64,000 nt of DNA from an uncultured Clostridia bacterium. GTDB lineage: Bacteria > Bacillota > Clostridia > Oscillospirales > Acutalibacteraceae. Of this stretch, positions 52,294 to 61,445 are shown one piece after another. The notes beneath the pieces are model-generated. The model searched no databases. It saw only the letters and a program-made list of their open reading frames with translations, and was not told the origin of the DNA. A program made the position numbers and the translations under genes. Each line of letters begins with the position of its first letter. Within the stretch, counting starts at the first letter, position 1. The stretch is taken from positions 1 to 64,000 of the forward strand of contig CANBJR010000007.1 of the NCBI GenBank assembly GCA_947369085.1, written 5' to 3'.

Positions 52294-53163
52294 TTAAATT
52301 GTATCAAGTATTTTTTGCATATCATCGGGAAGCTTGCAGTTTACAGAAATTTTATTGCCGTATACAGGATGAACAAAATTCATTTCTCCGCAATGAAGTG
52401 TTTGGCGTTTTATAATTTCAAGACTCCCGCCGTACAGATCGTCGCCAAGTAAAGGATGTCCGAATGATGACATATGACAACGTATTTGATGGGTTTTTCC
52501 GGTTTCAAGCCACAGCTTAATAAAAGATATTTCTTCGTTTGCAGCTAACACTTCATAATGCGTTATTGCAGGAGTTCCGCTGTTAAGTACACAGCGCACA
52601 ATTTTAGAATCATTTTTTAAGCCTATAGGTTTGCTTATTGTACCGCCGTGTTCTAACTTTCCATGGCAAAGCGCAAAATAGTGCTTACTGACTTTATTTT
52701 TAAGAGCATTTGCGCAGAATTTGTTTTTTGCAATAAGAACAAGCCCTGAGGTATCTTTGTCAAGTCGATTGACTGCCCTAAAAACATAATTTTCTCCCCT
52801 GCTTATCATATAATAAGTAATTATATTTCCAAGGGTGTTAGTTTGGTGCTGCTTTACGGGATGAACCGGCATTGAGTGAGGCTTGTTTACAATTATTATA
52901 TGTTCATCTTCAAAGACAATATCAAGATTTCCTGCAACGGGAGCAATTCCAGATTCTTCGTCGGGCAAATTTATCTCCACTATACTTCCAGCCTGCGTAA
53001 AATCAACGGTTCTTAAAATTTTTCCATTCATCAAAATACCGTCTTTTTTTCGTTTTAGTTGTGTTATCATTCTTGCAGATAAATTACAATGTTTTCTTAA
53101 AAAAGCAATCGCCTTTTTTCCATCATATTCATCCGTAACTATAAATTCAAGTTTTTCAGACAT
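52294..53163 (-). CDS. RluA-family pseudouridine synthase (second paralogue)
   Basis: 289 residues. An S4-like N-terminal region (about 8-65) precedes the catalytic domain with NRLDKDTSG (Asp at about 135) and TGKTHQIRCHM. It modifies uridines in rRNA or tRNA; the target cannot be told. ATG 53163 has GGAG at 7 nt; the frame extending to 53181 starts with no site. It follows the DUF1294 gene on the same strand by 14 bp. It is distinct from the paralogue at 2851-3810. Confidence 0.9.
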   Translation of the reverse strand: MSEKLEFIVTDEYDGKKAIAFLRKHCNLSARMITQLKRKKDGILMNGKILRTVDFTQAGSIVEINLPDEESGIAPVAGNLDIVFEDEHIIIVNKPHSMPVHPVKQHQTNTLGNIITYYMISRGENYVFRAVNRLDKDTSGLVLIAKNKFCANALKNKVSKHYFALCHGKLEHGGTISKPIGLKNDSKIVRCVLNSGTPAITHYEVLAANEEISFIKLWLETGKTHQIRCHMSSFGHPLLGDDLYGGSLEIIKRQTLHCGEMNFVHPVYGNKISVNCKLPDDMQKILDTI

Positions 53164-53177
53164 AAAATATCTCCAAA

Positions 53178-53462
53178 TCAAAAATTGAGTGACTTATACA
53201 AATAGATTACAGCCGCAAGGTGAACTATTAATATTATCGGTATTCCAAGCATAAACTTTAAATGCTTGGTTTTATGCTTTATTAAAAGCATTGTGATATA
53301 CATACCTACGCTTCCGCCCAAGGCTGATAATAGCATAAGGGTACTTTCCTTAACACGCCAGCGTTTTTTGACTGCACAATGCTTATCATAAGCAGTAACA
53401 ATTACGGATATTAAATTTATCGAAATCAGATATATTGTAAGAATAATAAAAAAAGTGTTCAT
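53178..53462 (-). CDS. DUF1294 small membrane protein
   Basis: 94 residues with three to four membrane helices. The family pattern is visible: YDKHCAVKKRWRVKE between the first helices, then LSALGGSVGMYITMLLIKHKTKH. Function unknown. ATG 53462 has GGAG at 5 nt, inside the palindrome CTCCGGAG (53468-53475) that also serves the divergent GHL10 gene. A longer upstream frame to 53561 would overlap that gene and has no site. Confidence 0.82.
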   Translation of the reverse strand: MNTFFIILTIYLISINLISVIVTAYDKHCAVKKRWRVKESTLMLLSALGGSVGMYITMLLIKHKTKHLKFMLGIPIILIVHLAAVIYLYKSLNF

Positions 53463-53484
53463 AAAAGCTCCGGAGGATGATATT

Positions 53485-54717
53485 TTGAAAATTAAAACGC
53501 TGATACCGCTGGCAATTTCAGTTGCAATACTAATAGGAGTAACCGCTGTAAGCTCCGTCAACCGTAAACAACCGCCCCCTGTTTCAAAAACAATAAGTAC
53601 AATTGACGAAACAAATAATTCAACAAAAGATGAAATAACTAAAATAGACTTTGATGAAATGAGAGGTGTATGGATTTCATATATTGAGCTGAGTATGGAA
53701 AATGAAAGCGATAAAAGCGAACAAGCATTCAGAGATAAATTTGAAAAAATAGCCGAAAACAGCAGGGGTTACGGACTAAATACGCTAATTGTTCAGGTAA
53801 GGCCCTACGGTGATGCATTGTATAAGTCAGAATATTACCCATGGTCACATATTATGACCGGAACACAAGGCAAAAACCCCGGATATGATCCATTGAAAAT
53901 TATGTGCCAAATAAGCAAAAAATACGGTCTGCACATTCATGCTTGGATTAATCCCTATAGAGTAACGCTCAATGAAACGCCGAGTAAGCTTTCTGACGAT
54001 AATCCTTATATCAAAAATAAGGACTTAGGATTAACAGCAAAAAGCGGAATAATTCTTGATCCGTCTAACAAAGAAGCAAGAGAGCTTATAATTAACGGCG
54101 TAATAGAAATTGTGAAAAATTACGACATAGACGGTATTCAATTTGACGATTATTTTTATCCCGAGGACATAGGTGACTGCGACAGTAAAAGCTATGAAAG
54201 TTATGTTTCGGAAGTCGGCGAAAAAAACAGTATGAACATTGATAACTGGAGGCTTGCAAATGTTAATATGCTGATTTGTGAAACCTACCGAGCAATTCAT
54301 TCTGAAAGTGATGAGGTTGTATTTGGTATTTCACCGCAGGGAAATATTGACAATAACCAAAAACTATATGCTGATGTAAAATCTTGGTGTAATTGCAGGG
54401 GATTTGTTGATTACATATGTCCGCAGATTTATTTCAGCACAGAAAATCCTGCTCTTGAATTTGAGGATGCTCTTGAAAGCTGGAGCACGCTTAACTATGA
54501 CAAAAACGTTCAGCTTTACATCGGTCTTGCGGGCTACAAGGCAGGCACTGACGATGACGAAGGCACATGGGCAGAATCAAGCAGCATTCTTGCTGATGAG
54601 TATGAAATTATAAAAAACTGCGAAAAAGCAAAGGGATTTATGATTTACAGCTACAACAGCCTTGTTTCTGATAACAGCCGTGAAGAAATGCAGAATTTAA
54701 GAAATCTGTTACACTAA
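53485..54717 (+). CDS. GHL10-family putative glycoside hydrolase (PF02638), membrane-anchored
   Basis: 410 residues. An N-terminal signal-anchor helix (about 4-22) and a Thr/Asn-rich linker precede a TIM-barrel GHL10 domain (about 55-370): MRGVWISYIELS, VRPYGDALY.SEYYPWS, HAWINPYRV, GIQFDDYFYP and FGISPQG. GHL10 proteins are predicted glycosidases, possibly acting on envelope polysaccharides; activity is unproven for most. The start is TTG 53485 with GGAGG at 9 nt. It diverges from DUF1294 with only 22 bp between start codons, and its 3' end overlaps mtaB by 9 bp tail to tail. Confidence 0.87.
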   Translation: MKIKTLIPLAISVAILIGVTAVSSVNRKQPPPVSKTISTIDETNNSTKDEITKIDFDEMRGVWISYIELSMENESDKSEQAFRDKFEKIAENSRGYGLNTLIVQVRPYGDALYKSEYYPWSHIMTGTQGKNPGYDPLKIMCQISKKYGLHIHAWINPYRVTLNETPSKLSDDNPYIKNKDLGLTAKSGIILDPSNKEARELIINGVIEIVKNYDIDGIQFDDYFYPEDIGDCDSKSYESYVSEVGEKNSMNIDNWRLANVNMLICETYRAIHSESDEVVFGISPQGNIDNNQKLYADVKSWCNCRGFVDYICPQIYFSTENPALEFEDALESWSTLNYDKNVQLYIGLAGYKAGTDDDEGTWAESSSILADEYEIIKNCEKAKGFMIYSYNSLVSDNSREEMQNLRNLLH

Positions 54718-56001
54718 TTCTCCTACACAGAAGTCATTTTCAGCCGAAGTAAGTTTTACATCGGCAATCATTCCGCAAAAAGAACTATCACTTGAAAATA
54801 CATGAACCGGAGTATAATTCTTTGTGTAGCCTTCAAGATAACCGTGACGTATACGCTCAATAAGTACGCTTTCAACTCTGCCCACCTGTGAATTTAGAAA
54901 CTCAAATCGAGAGTTTTCAACAAGCTCGCCCATAATTTCAGCTCGCCTGTCTTTTTCAGCAGGACTAACCTGATTAGGTGAATCAGCCGCTTTTGTACCC
55001 TTACGAATTGAATACGGAAAAACGTGAACCTTTGCAAAACCTATGCTTTTAACAAACTCCATTGATGAAACAAAATCTTCCTCACTTTCACCGGCAAAAC
55101 CAACCATTACATCGGTAGTCATTGAGGAATTTTCAAAGGATTTACGAAGATTTTCAACTATTTGCGCATACTGGGCACTGTCATAGTGACGATTCATATC
55201 TTTTAAAGTTTTATCACAACCGCTTTGAAGTGATAAATGAAACTGAGGACAAAATTTTTCCTGAGCGGAAAGGCGTGAAATAAGCCTGTCGTCCATCTGT
55301 TCAGGCTCTATTGAACCAAGTCTTACTCTCTCGATTCCCTCAACCGCACAGGCAGTTTCAACTGCATCTGCAAGGTCAAAATTCTCTCCGAGCCCATAGG
55401 CGGAAAGGTTAATTCCTACAAGAACTACTTCTTTGTAACCGTTTTGAGCAATATTTTCGACCTCTGTCCTAAGATCCTCAATTGACTTTGAGCGAACTCG
55501 TCCCCTTGCATACGGAATTATGCAGTATGAGCAAAAGCGGTTACAGCCGTCTTCAATCTTAATAAATGCTCTTGTATGCTCACCAAGCGAGGAAACTGAA
55601 AGATTTTCAAAATTTTCATTTTTCACGGGGTGTTGAGAAATATTTACAAAACAATGTTTGTCAGCAAAATACCTTTCAAGTGCAGGTATCAGTTCTGCAC
55701 GCTTTGCGTTTCCGAGCACAATATCGCAATCTTTAAAATTCTTTGTTTCTTCAGGAAATGCCTGCGGCATACATCCTGTCAGCACTATTATTCCGTCAGG
55801 ATTTGTTCGACGAACTCTGCTGATAATCTTACGATTTTTAGCATCGCTTACAGAAGTTACGGTACAACTGTTTATAATAGTGATATCTGCCTTTTCTTTG
55901 TCTTGTGACAAAATATAACCGTGCTTAAGCATTGCTTCACGCATTGCCTGTGATTCGTACTGATTGACTTTACAGCCGAGTGTAACTATATTAAAATTCA
56001 T
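54709..56001 (-). CDS. mtaB: tRNA t6A37 methylthiotransferase MtaB
   Basis: 430 residues. It adds a methylthio group to t6A37 in tRNA. The N-terminal UPF0004 domain (TLGCKVNQYES, then NSCTVT and TGCMPQA cysteines) binds one iron-sulfur cluster. The radical SAM core has CNRFCSYCIIPYARG for the second, and a TRAM domain closes the protein. MtaB rather than MiaB is indicated by the CKVNQYE start. It overlaps the converging GHL10 gene by 9 bp and shares the pathway with tsaB and tsaE in this window. Confidence 0.93.
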   Translation of the reverse strand: MNFNIVTLGCKVNQYESQAMREAMLKHGYILSQDKEKADITIINSCTVTSVSDAKNRKIISRVRRTNPDGIIVLTGCMPQAFPEETKNFKDCDIVLGNAKRAELIPALERYFADKHCFVNISQHPVKNENFENLSVSSLGEHTRAFIKIEDGCNRFCSYCIIPYARGRVRSKSIEDLRTEVENIAQNGYKEVVLVGINLSAYGLGENFDLADAVETACAVEGIERVRLGSIEPEQMDDRLISRLSAQEKFCPQFHLSLQSGCDKTLKDMNRHYDSAQYAQIVENLRKSFENSSMTTDVMVGFAGESEEDFVSSMEFVKSIGFAKVHVFPYSIRKGTKAADSPNQVSPAEKDRRAEIMGELVENSRFEFLNSQVGRVESVLIERIRHGYLEGYTKNYTPVHVFSSDSSFCGMIADVKLTSAENDFCVGELV

Positions 56002-56121
56002 CTATATTTCATCCTTTTTTATTCAAATAGTTGAAATTAATTAAAATCATAAATAACCGTTGATTATCGCAAGATTTAATGATAATATATATTAAAAGAT
56101 AATAATTTTGAGGTGATTTCT

Positions 56122-56361
56122 ATGTTCTCTATGCCAATTTGTGCAAAAAACAAAAACGGATTAATTGAAATCTTTGAAACCCTTGCTCACTTTCCCAATC
56201 AGCTTATGATGATAAAAAGCGGTGAATATACAGTAGATGCTCATTCACTTATCGGAGTTTTTTCTATTGATGTTTCGCAGCCTCTTGAGTTACTCCTTGA
56301 AAATGAACCTGATGACAGCTTTAAGGAAGCCGTTTCAAAATTTATTCCTGCTCACGCATAA
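56122..56361 (+). CDS. HPr-like protein without the phosphorylatable histidine
   Basis: 79 residues with the size and fold pattern of HPr, including the later YTVDAHSLIGVFSIDVSQPLEL segment, which matches the HPr VNAKSIMGV region. The position of the active His15-Arg17 motif (GLHARP) reads NGLIEIFE, so the phosphocarrier role is improbable. Inference: a regulatory or unknown HPr paralogue, a type seen in many Clostridia. I chose ATG 56122 with GAGGTG at 6 nt; the frame from 56113 starts within that site. Confidence 0.75.
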   Translation: MFSMPICAKNKNGLIEIFETLAHFPNQLMMIKSGEYTVDAHSLIGVFSIDVSQPLELLLENEPDDSFKEAVSKFIPAHA

Positions 56362-56379
56362 AATACATAGTTTATTTAA

Positions 56380-56405
56380 AGCCCTATGACCAAATGTCAT
56401 AGGGC
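56380..56405. terminator. Bidirectional terminator between the HPr-like gene and hisE
   Basis: AGCCCTATGAC (56380-56390) and GTCATAGGGCT (56395-56405), perfect 11-bp stem, 4-nt loop, then GTTTT. Confidence 0.9.
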
Positions 56406-56412
56406 TGTTTTA

Positions 56413-56745
56413 TTAGGAATTTTTATCTACAACATGGAAATTCTTTAAATTCCCCGTTTTTTCGCTTCTTTTGTCAAGTTCTTTTAAAACATCGTCAAGC
56501 GGTATTCCCTGCGAAACCATCATAACCATTAGATGATAGATTAAATCAGAAATTTCATATACTGTTTCGCTGTTATCGCCGTTTTTAGCGGCAATTATTG
56601 TTTCACTGCACTCCTCGCCAACCTTTTTGAGTATTTTGTCAATACCTTTGTCAAGAAGATAGCAGGTGTAAGAACCCTCTTTTGGATTATCACGTCTGTT
56701 TTCTACTGTTGCGTACAATGCTGAAAGAATTTCCTTATCATTCAT
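56413..56745 (-). CDS. hisE: Phosphoribosyl-ATP diphosphatase
   Basis: 110 residues. It removes pyrophosphate from PR-ATP, the second step of histidine synthesis. MazG-like all-helical fold with the metal-binding KKVGEECSETIIAAKN motif and DLIYHLMVMM. It is the last gene of the his operon. In many bacteria HisE is fused to HisI; here they are separate genes, hisI ending 12 bp upstream. Confidence 0.94.
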   Translation of the reverse strand: MNDKEILSALYATVENRRDNPKEGSYTCYLLDKGIDKILKKVGEECSETIIAAKNGDNSETVYEISDLIYHLMVMMVSQGIPLDDVLKELDKRSEKTGNLKNFHVVDKNS

Positions 56746-56757
56746 AATATATCCCTC

Positions 56758-57072
56758 TTATTTTAATTTTTTGAAAAAGCAAGAATGATTGCCTGTATGA
56801 CAAGCGGGTCCTGTCTGTTCGACAGTAACAAGCAGAGTGTCGTTATCGCAATCTGCAAAAATATCAACAACCTTTTGCAAATGACCTGAAGTTGCACCTT
56901 TGTTCCAAAGCTCCTGTCTGCTTCTTGACCAGAACCATGTGTAGCCTGTTTCAAAGGTTTTCTGCATACTTTCTTTATTCATATATGCAAGCATCAAAAC
57001 TTCTCCCGTTGACTTTTCTTGAATAACAGCCGGAATAAGCTCTGATTTTTCAAAATATTTATCAAAATCCAT
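56758..57072 (-). CDS. hisI: Phosphoribosyl-AMP cyclohydrolase
   Basis: 104 residues. It opens the adenine ring of PR-AMP, the third histidine step. Signature [16 protein letters not shown] and the zinc/magnesium site DCDNDTLLV...[11 protein letters not shown]. Stand-alone short form, cytoplasmic. Lies between hisA and hisE on the same strand. Confidence 0.95.
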   Translation of the reverse strand: MDFDKYFEKSELIPAVIQEKSTGEVLMLAYMNKESMQKTFETGYTWFWSRSRQELWNKGATSGHLQKVVDIFADCDNDTLLVTVEQTGPACHTGNHSCFFKKLK

Positions 57073-57113
57073 AATTCACCTTATAAAAAGTTATTACTGT
57101 AATATGTAATAAA

Positions 57114-57833
57114 TTATATTTTTCTTGTCATTTCAAGCGCAAGTTTTAAGTCAAGGTTACCGGAATAGATAGCCTTGCCGCAGATTGCACCGTAAACATC
57201 AAGCTCAGCAAGATTTATAATATCTTTTAAAACCGCAACCCCGCCGCTTGCAATAATGTTGCAGCTAACCTGATGAACCAAATCATCGAGTTGTTTCAGA
57301 TTAGGTCCTGCAAGAGTACCATCCTGATCTATATCGGTAAACACGATTGTCTTAACGCCGACATCTTCCATACGTTTTGCAAGCTCTATATAATTTATAT
57401 CTGAGTTGTCAATCCAGCCCTCTGCCCTAACCATTCCGTCTTTAGCGTCAATTCCGACTACAATTTTATCACCGTAATTTTTAACAGCATCAACTACAAA
57501 TTGCGGATTCTTAACAGCAGCCGATCCGAGAATTACTCTGTCGATACCTCTTGAAAGATAATATTCAACTGCTTTTATATCTCTTATTCCACCGCCAACT
57601 TCAACAAAAAGACCTGAAGATTTTGCAACATCTGCAATTAAATCAGCGTTTACAAGCTTAGCATCTTTTGCACCGTCAAGGTCAACCATATGCATCCAGC
57701 TTGCGCCTGAATCTGCAAAACGCTGAGCCGCAATGTACGGTGACTCGGCAACCTTCTGTACAGTTGAGTAATCTCCTTTGAAAAGACGGACGCAATTGCC
57801 GTCTTTAATATCTATAGCAGGTAAAATAATCAT
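57114..57833 (-). CDS. hisA: ProFAR isomerase
   Basis: 239 residues, TIM barrel. It isomerises the aminoaldose ProFAR to the ketose PRFAR. Catalytic Asp in AIDIKDGNCVRLFKGDY (D8) and the second Asp region FTDIDQDGTL near residue 130, plus phosphate-binding VEVGGGIRD and ASGGV. It starts 1 nt after the hisB stop. The enzymes that use PRFAR (HisH, HisF) are not encoded in the operon. Confidence 0.95.
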   Translation of the reverse strand: MIILPAIDIKDGNCVRLFKGDYSTVQKVAESPYIAAQRFADSGASWMHMVDLDGAKDAKLVNADLIADVAKSSGLFVEVGGGIRDIKAVEYYLSRGIDRVILGSAAVKNPQFVVDAVKNYGDKIVVGIDAKDGMVRAEGWIDNSDINYIELAKRMEDVGVKTIVFTDIDQDGTLAGPNLKQLDDLVHQVSCNIIASGGVAVLKDIINLAELDVYGAICGKAIYSGNLDLKLALEMTRKI

Positions 57834-58412
57834 TTATAACACTCCTTTAGTGGAAAGAGGTTTGTTTGAAGTGTTCTGCTTTACAGCAATTCTTAATGAA
57901 TGAGCAAGCGCTTTGAAAAGTGCTTCTGTAATATGATGAGAATTATCTCCGTAAAAAGATTTAAGGTGAAGCGTAATTCCTGCGTTGATAGCAAATGCCC
58001 TCATAAATTCTACAGTCATTGCACAATCGTAGTCACCGCATTTGCTCTGAGGAAAATCAGCGTCAAACACAAGAAACGGTCTGCCGCTTATATCAACGGA
58101 AGAAAAGGCAAGAGCCTCATCCATGGGAACATAAAAGCTGCCGAATCTGTCGATGGAGCCTTTGTCACCGAGAGTTTTTGAAAATGCCTTACCCAGTACT
58201 ATTCCCGTATCTTCGACGGTGTGATGCTCGTCTACATTAAGATCTCCTATTACTGAAATCTCAAGTCCGAAACCGCCGTGAGTAGCAAATGAATTTAACA
58301 TATGGTCAAAAAAGCCGACACCGGTATCAATGGAAATATTGCCGCCGTCAAGATTTAAAATAAGCTTAATCTGAGTTTCTTTAGTGTTTCTTTCCTCAAT
58401 AGCACAGCGCAT
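57834..58412 (-). CDS. hisB: Imidazoleglycerol-phosphate dehydratase
   Basis: 192 residues, mono-functional form without the phosphatase domain. It dehydrates imidazole glycerol phosphate. Metal-binding motifs GVGFFDHMLNSFATHGG and HHTVEDTGIVLG near the N-terminus, and DNSHHITEALFKALA near the C-terminus, all with His/Glu ligands. The histidinol-phosphatase is not here. It follows hisC by 4 bp and precedes hisA by 0 bp. Confidence 0.95.
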   Translation of the reverse strand: MRCAIEERNTKETQIKLILNLDGGNISIDTGVGFFDHMLNSFATHGGFGLEISVIGDLNVDEHHTVEDTGIVLGKAFSKTLGDKGSIDRFGSFYVPMDEALAFSSVDISGRPFLVFDADFPQSKCGDYDCAMTVEFMRAFAINAGITLHLKSFYGDNSHHITEALFKALAHSLRIAVKQNTSNKPLSTKGVL

Positions 58413-58416
58413 CGGC

Positions 58417-59469
58417 TCACCTCAAAAAATACTTTTCAATACAGCAGAGAGTTTCATCAACCTCTTGTTCTGTTCCTGCCGAAATCCTTATATAATCCCC
58501 CATATATCTTATGACTATGGAATTATCCTTTAAAAACTCCCATATAGCCTTGCCCTCGGGAGTTTTTACGAATACAAAGTTTGCACAGCTGTTATAAACC
58601 GTCAAATCTTTATATTTTACGGCAATCTTTACCAAACCATTATACAACTTTTCTCTGCTTCTGACAATCGCTTTTTGTCGATTTAATAAATATTCTTTAT
58701 TTTTGTATATTACAGTGCCGATTGCCTGCGAAATACTGTTTACATTATACGGAGATTTTACAGCCTTAAGTGCCTTTGAAACAGCTTGATTTGACACAGC
58801 AAAGCCAAGACGAAGTGCGGCTGAACCTACTGACTTTGACGCGGTTCGGAAAACAATAAGATTAGAATAATCCTCAGTTTCTGATATAAGACTTTGATTC
58901 CAGAAGTCCATATATGCCTCATCAAGAATAACAAGGGCATTTACAGATGTCACCAGTCTGCGAGCCTGATCTGCCGTTATTCCTTGTCCTGTAGGATTAC
59001 AAGGATTTGATAAGATAACAAGCTTTATATTATCATTGTTGATTTTTTGAATCAAGGCATCTATATCAATATTAAGCTTTTCATCCTTGATAAATGAATC
59101 GCACTTCACCTCGCAGATTGACGAGTAAAACTTATACATTGAAAAGTCGGGTGAAACAACAAGCATTTTATCACCCTTTTCGAGAAAAGCCGATTGTGTA
59201 AGAAAGATAAGCTCGTCAGAACCATTTCCTGCCGTTACACATTCGGAATTTATTCCGTAGTACTCTGAAAACGCATTAACAACTTCTGTTGCAAGCGGAT
59301 CGGGATAACGGTTAAATTCTATTTTTTCAACTGCTTCTCTAACCTGCTTCATAATCTCTTCTGGATAGCTTAGAGGAGATTCGTTAGCATCAAGGCGGAT
59401 TTTATATGTACCGCTTATTGGCTCGTAGGGCTCAAGCTCACGGATTTTTTTGTTAAGTTCATAACTCAT
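58417..59469 (-). CDS. hisC: Histidinol-phosphate aminotransferase
   Basis: 350 residues, PLP-dependent, class I/II aminotransferase. Substrate entry LDANESPLSYPEEI, the GNGSDELI phosphate loop, SNPCNPTGQ, and the PLP lysine region FRTASKSVGSAALRLG. The start at ATG 59469 is chosen over a TTG five codons upstream; the ribosome site is weak (GGAA), so coupling to the preceding hisD is possible. Confidence 0.94.
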   Translation of the reverse strand: MSYELNKKIRELEPYEPISGTYKIRLDANESPLSYPEEIMKQVREAVEKIEFNRYPDPLATEVVNAFSEYYGINSECVTAGNGSDELIFLTQSAFLEKGDKMLVVSPDFSMYKFYSSICEVKCDSFIKDEKLNIDIDALIQKINNDNIKLVILSNPCNPTGQGITADQARRLVTSVNALVILDEAYMDFWNQSLISETEDYSNLIVFRTASKSVGSAALRLGFAVSNQAVSKALKAVKSPYNVNSISQAIGTVIYKNKEYLLNRQKAIVRSREKLYNGLVKIAVKYKDLTVYNSCANFVFVKTPEGKAIWEFLKDNSIVIRYMGDYIRISAGTEQEVDETLCCIEKYFLR

Positions 59470-59502
59470 AAAAACACATTCCAATCATTTGGGAATTATT
59501 CA

Positions 59503-60795
59503 TTACTCAATATCAAAGCGTACCTTAATTGAATTTGCATGCGCTGTCAAACCTTCGGTGTCAGCAAAACGTATTACATCCTGAGCATCGTTCTTTAATG
59601 CGCTTTCTGTGTAATAAATAAAACTTGATTTCTTGATAAAGCTGTCAACAGAAAGCGGAGAGAAAAAACGAGCCGTTCCGCTTGTGGGAAGGACATGGTT
59701 AGGACCTGCAAAATAATCGCCGAGAGGTTCGGGACTATAGTTACCGAGGAATACCGAACCTGCATTATCAAGCTTGCCGATGTACTCCATAGGGTTGCTA
59801 CAGCATACCTCAAGATGTTCGGGAGCAAGCTCATTTGCAAACTGGATTGCCTGTAACATATCACTGCAAACAATTATTGCACCAAAATTATCAAGTGATG
59901 ACTCGATAATTTCTTTTCGTGAAAGCTTTTTCATCTGTACAAAAAGCTCATGCTTTGTTTTTTCAGCAATATCCAAAGAGTCGGTAAGCAAAATTGAAGA
60001 AGCAAGTCTGTCGTGCTCTGCTTGACTCATAAGGTCGGCGGCAAGGAACTTTGGATCTGCACTGTCATCAGCGATAATAAGAATCTCACTCGGTCCGGCA
60101 ATCATATCAATATCAACTGTTCCGTAGAGGAGTTTTTTTGCCGTTGCTACAAAGATGTTGCCAGGACCTACGATTTTGTCAACCTTAGGTACAGTTTCCG
60201 TTCCGTATGCAAGCGCCGCAATTGCCTGCGCTCCGCCCATAAGAAAAATTCTGTCAACACCTGCAATTTTTGCAGCTGCTATGATGTTGGGGTTGGGCGT
60301 ACCGTCCTTCTGCGGAGGAGTACACATTATAATTTCCTCAACACCTGCAATTTTTGCCGGAATAGCGTTCATCAGGACTGATGAAGGATAGGCTGCCGTA
60401 CCGCCCGGAACGTAAATTCCGACACGTTTTAGTCCTCTTATTCTTTGCCCCATTATTACGCCGTTATTTTTTGTCGTCATCCAACTCTGCTGAATTTGTC
60501 TTTTGTGAAAATCAGAAATATTTGCAGCCGCTTTTTTTACGGTTGAAATATAATTTTTGTCACATTTTTCAATTAAAGCGTCAATTTCATCAGAAGTAAT
60601 CTCGGTTTTATCGGGAGCTTTTCCGTCAAATTTTATTGTATATTCATTTACAGCCTTGTCGCCGTTTTTACGAACGTTTTCAATAATTTCCGATACTGTG
60701 GGAATTACGTCTTTATCGGAATTCTGCGCTCTTTTTTTAAGCGTTTCAATAAATTCATATTCTCTTTTTCCATCTGCTGTTACTGTTGTTATCAT
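59503..60795 (-). CDS. hisD: Histidinol dehydrogenase
   Basis: 430 residues. It oxidises histidinol to histidine through the aldehyde with NAD and zinc. Signatures: GIYVPGGTAAYPSSVLMNAIPAK, the nucleotide-site KIVGPGNIFVATAK, DMIAGPSEIL, SQAEHD, and GPNHVLPTSGTARF. Normal length. It overlaps the hisG stop by 4 bp, so it is coupled to hisG translation. Confidence 0.96.
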   Translation of the reverse strand: MITTVTADGKREYEFIETLKKRAQNSDKDVIPTVSEIIENVRKNGDKAVNEYTIKFDGKAPDKTEITSDEIDALIEKCDKNYISTVKKAAANISDFHKRQIQQSWMTTKNNGVIMGQRIRGLKRVGIYVPGGTAAYPSSVLMNAIPAKIAGVEEIIMCTPPQKDGTPNPNIIAAAKIAGVDRIFLMGGAQAIAALAYGTETVPKVDKIVGPGNIFVATAKKLLYGTVDIDMIAGPSEILIIADDSADPKFLAADLMSQAEHDRLASSILLTDSLDIAEKTKHELFVQMKKLSRKEIIESSLDNFGAIIVCSDMLQAIQFANELAPEHLEVCCSNPMEYIGKLDNAGSVFLGNYSPEPLGDYFAGPNHVLPTSGTARFFSPLSVDSFIKKSSFIYYTESALKNDAQDVIRFADTEGLTAHANSIKVRFDIE

Positions 60796-61421
60796 TGTGT
60801 TACAGCCTCCAATTTTTTCTGAAGTTGCTCAATCTCATTTTTTCTTAATTTCAGGCTTGCGGTATTTGCAATCAGTCTTGCTGAAATATCAGTCACCCAC
60901 TCAATTACTTCAAGACCGTTTGCTTTAAGAGTTGAGCCGGTTTCTACAATATCAACAATTCCATCGGCAAGTCCTACTAAAGGTGCAAGCTCGACAGATC
61001 CTTCAATTTTGATTATTCTTACGTCCATATTTTTATCATCAAAAAATGAACGGGTTACTTTAGGGTATTTAGTAGCGATTGTTTTTGTGTTGTAGCCACT
61101 GTAAAAATCAAAGCCTTTTTGGGTTGCAAGGGCAAATCTGCATTTGCCGAATCCCAAATCAAGAAGTTCATAAAACGAAGTGCCGTTTTCAAGAATTGTG
61201 TCTTTTCCGACAACGCCCAAATCACAAACGCCGTGTTCAACATATGTAATAACGTCAGCCGCCTTGGCAAGAACCACTTCAAATTCATTGTTTCCTACAG
61301 GAAGTATAAGACGTCTGCCTTTGTTTTTTACTTCGTCACAATTATATCCGATTTTTTCAAAAAGTTCTATTGTAGTTTTTTCAAGTCTGCCCTTTGTAAG
61401 AGCAATTCTGATTGGTTTCAT
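60792..61421 (-). CDS. hisG: ATP phosphoribosyltransferase, short form
   Basis: 209 residues, short catalytic form that requires HisZ. First, committed step: ATP plus PRPP. Motifs IALTKGRLE at the start, DLGVVGKDTI, and DGIVDIVETGSTLKANGLEVIE, the PRPP-binding loop. It lacks the C-terminal regulatory domain, consistent with the adjacent hisZ. ATG 61421 is chosen; the frame extending to 61439 begins at TTG. Confidence 0.95.
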   Translation of the reverse strand: MKPIRIALTKGRLEKTTIELFEKIGYNCDEVKNKGRRLILPVGNNEFEVVLAKAADVITYVEHGVCDLGVVGKDTILENGTSFYELLDLGFGKCRFALATQKGFDFYSGYNTKTIATKYPKVTRSFFDDKNMDVRIIKIEGSVELAPLVGLADGIVDIVETGSTLKANGLEVIEWVTDISARLIANTASLKLRKNEIEQLQKKLEAVTQ

Positions 61422-61445
61422 ATGTGAAAGTCCTTTCAAGCTGTT

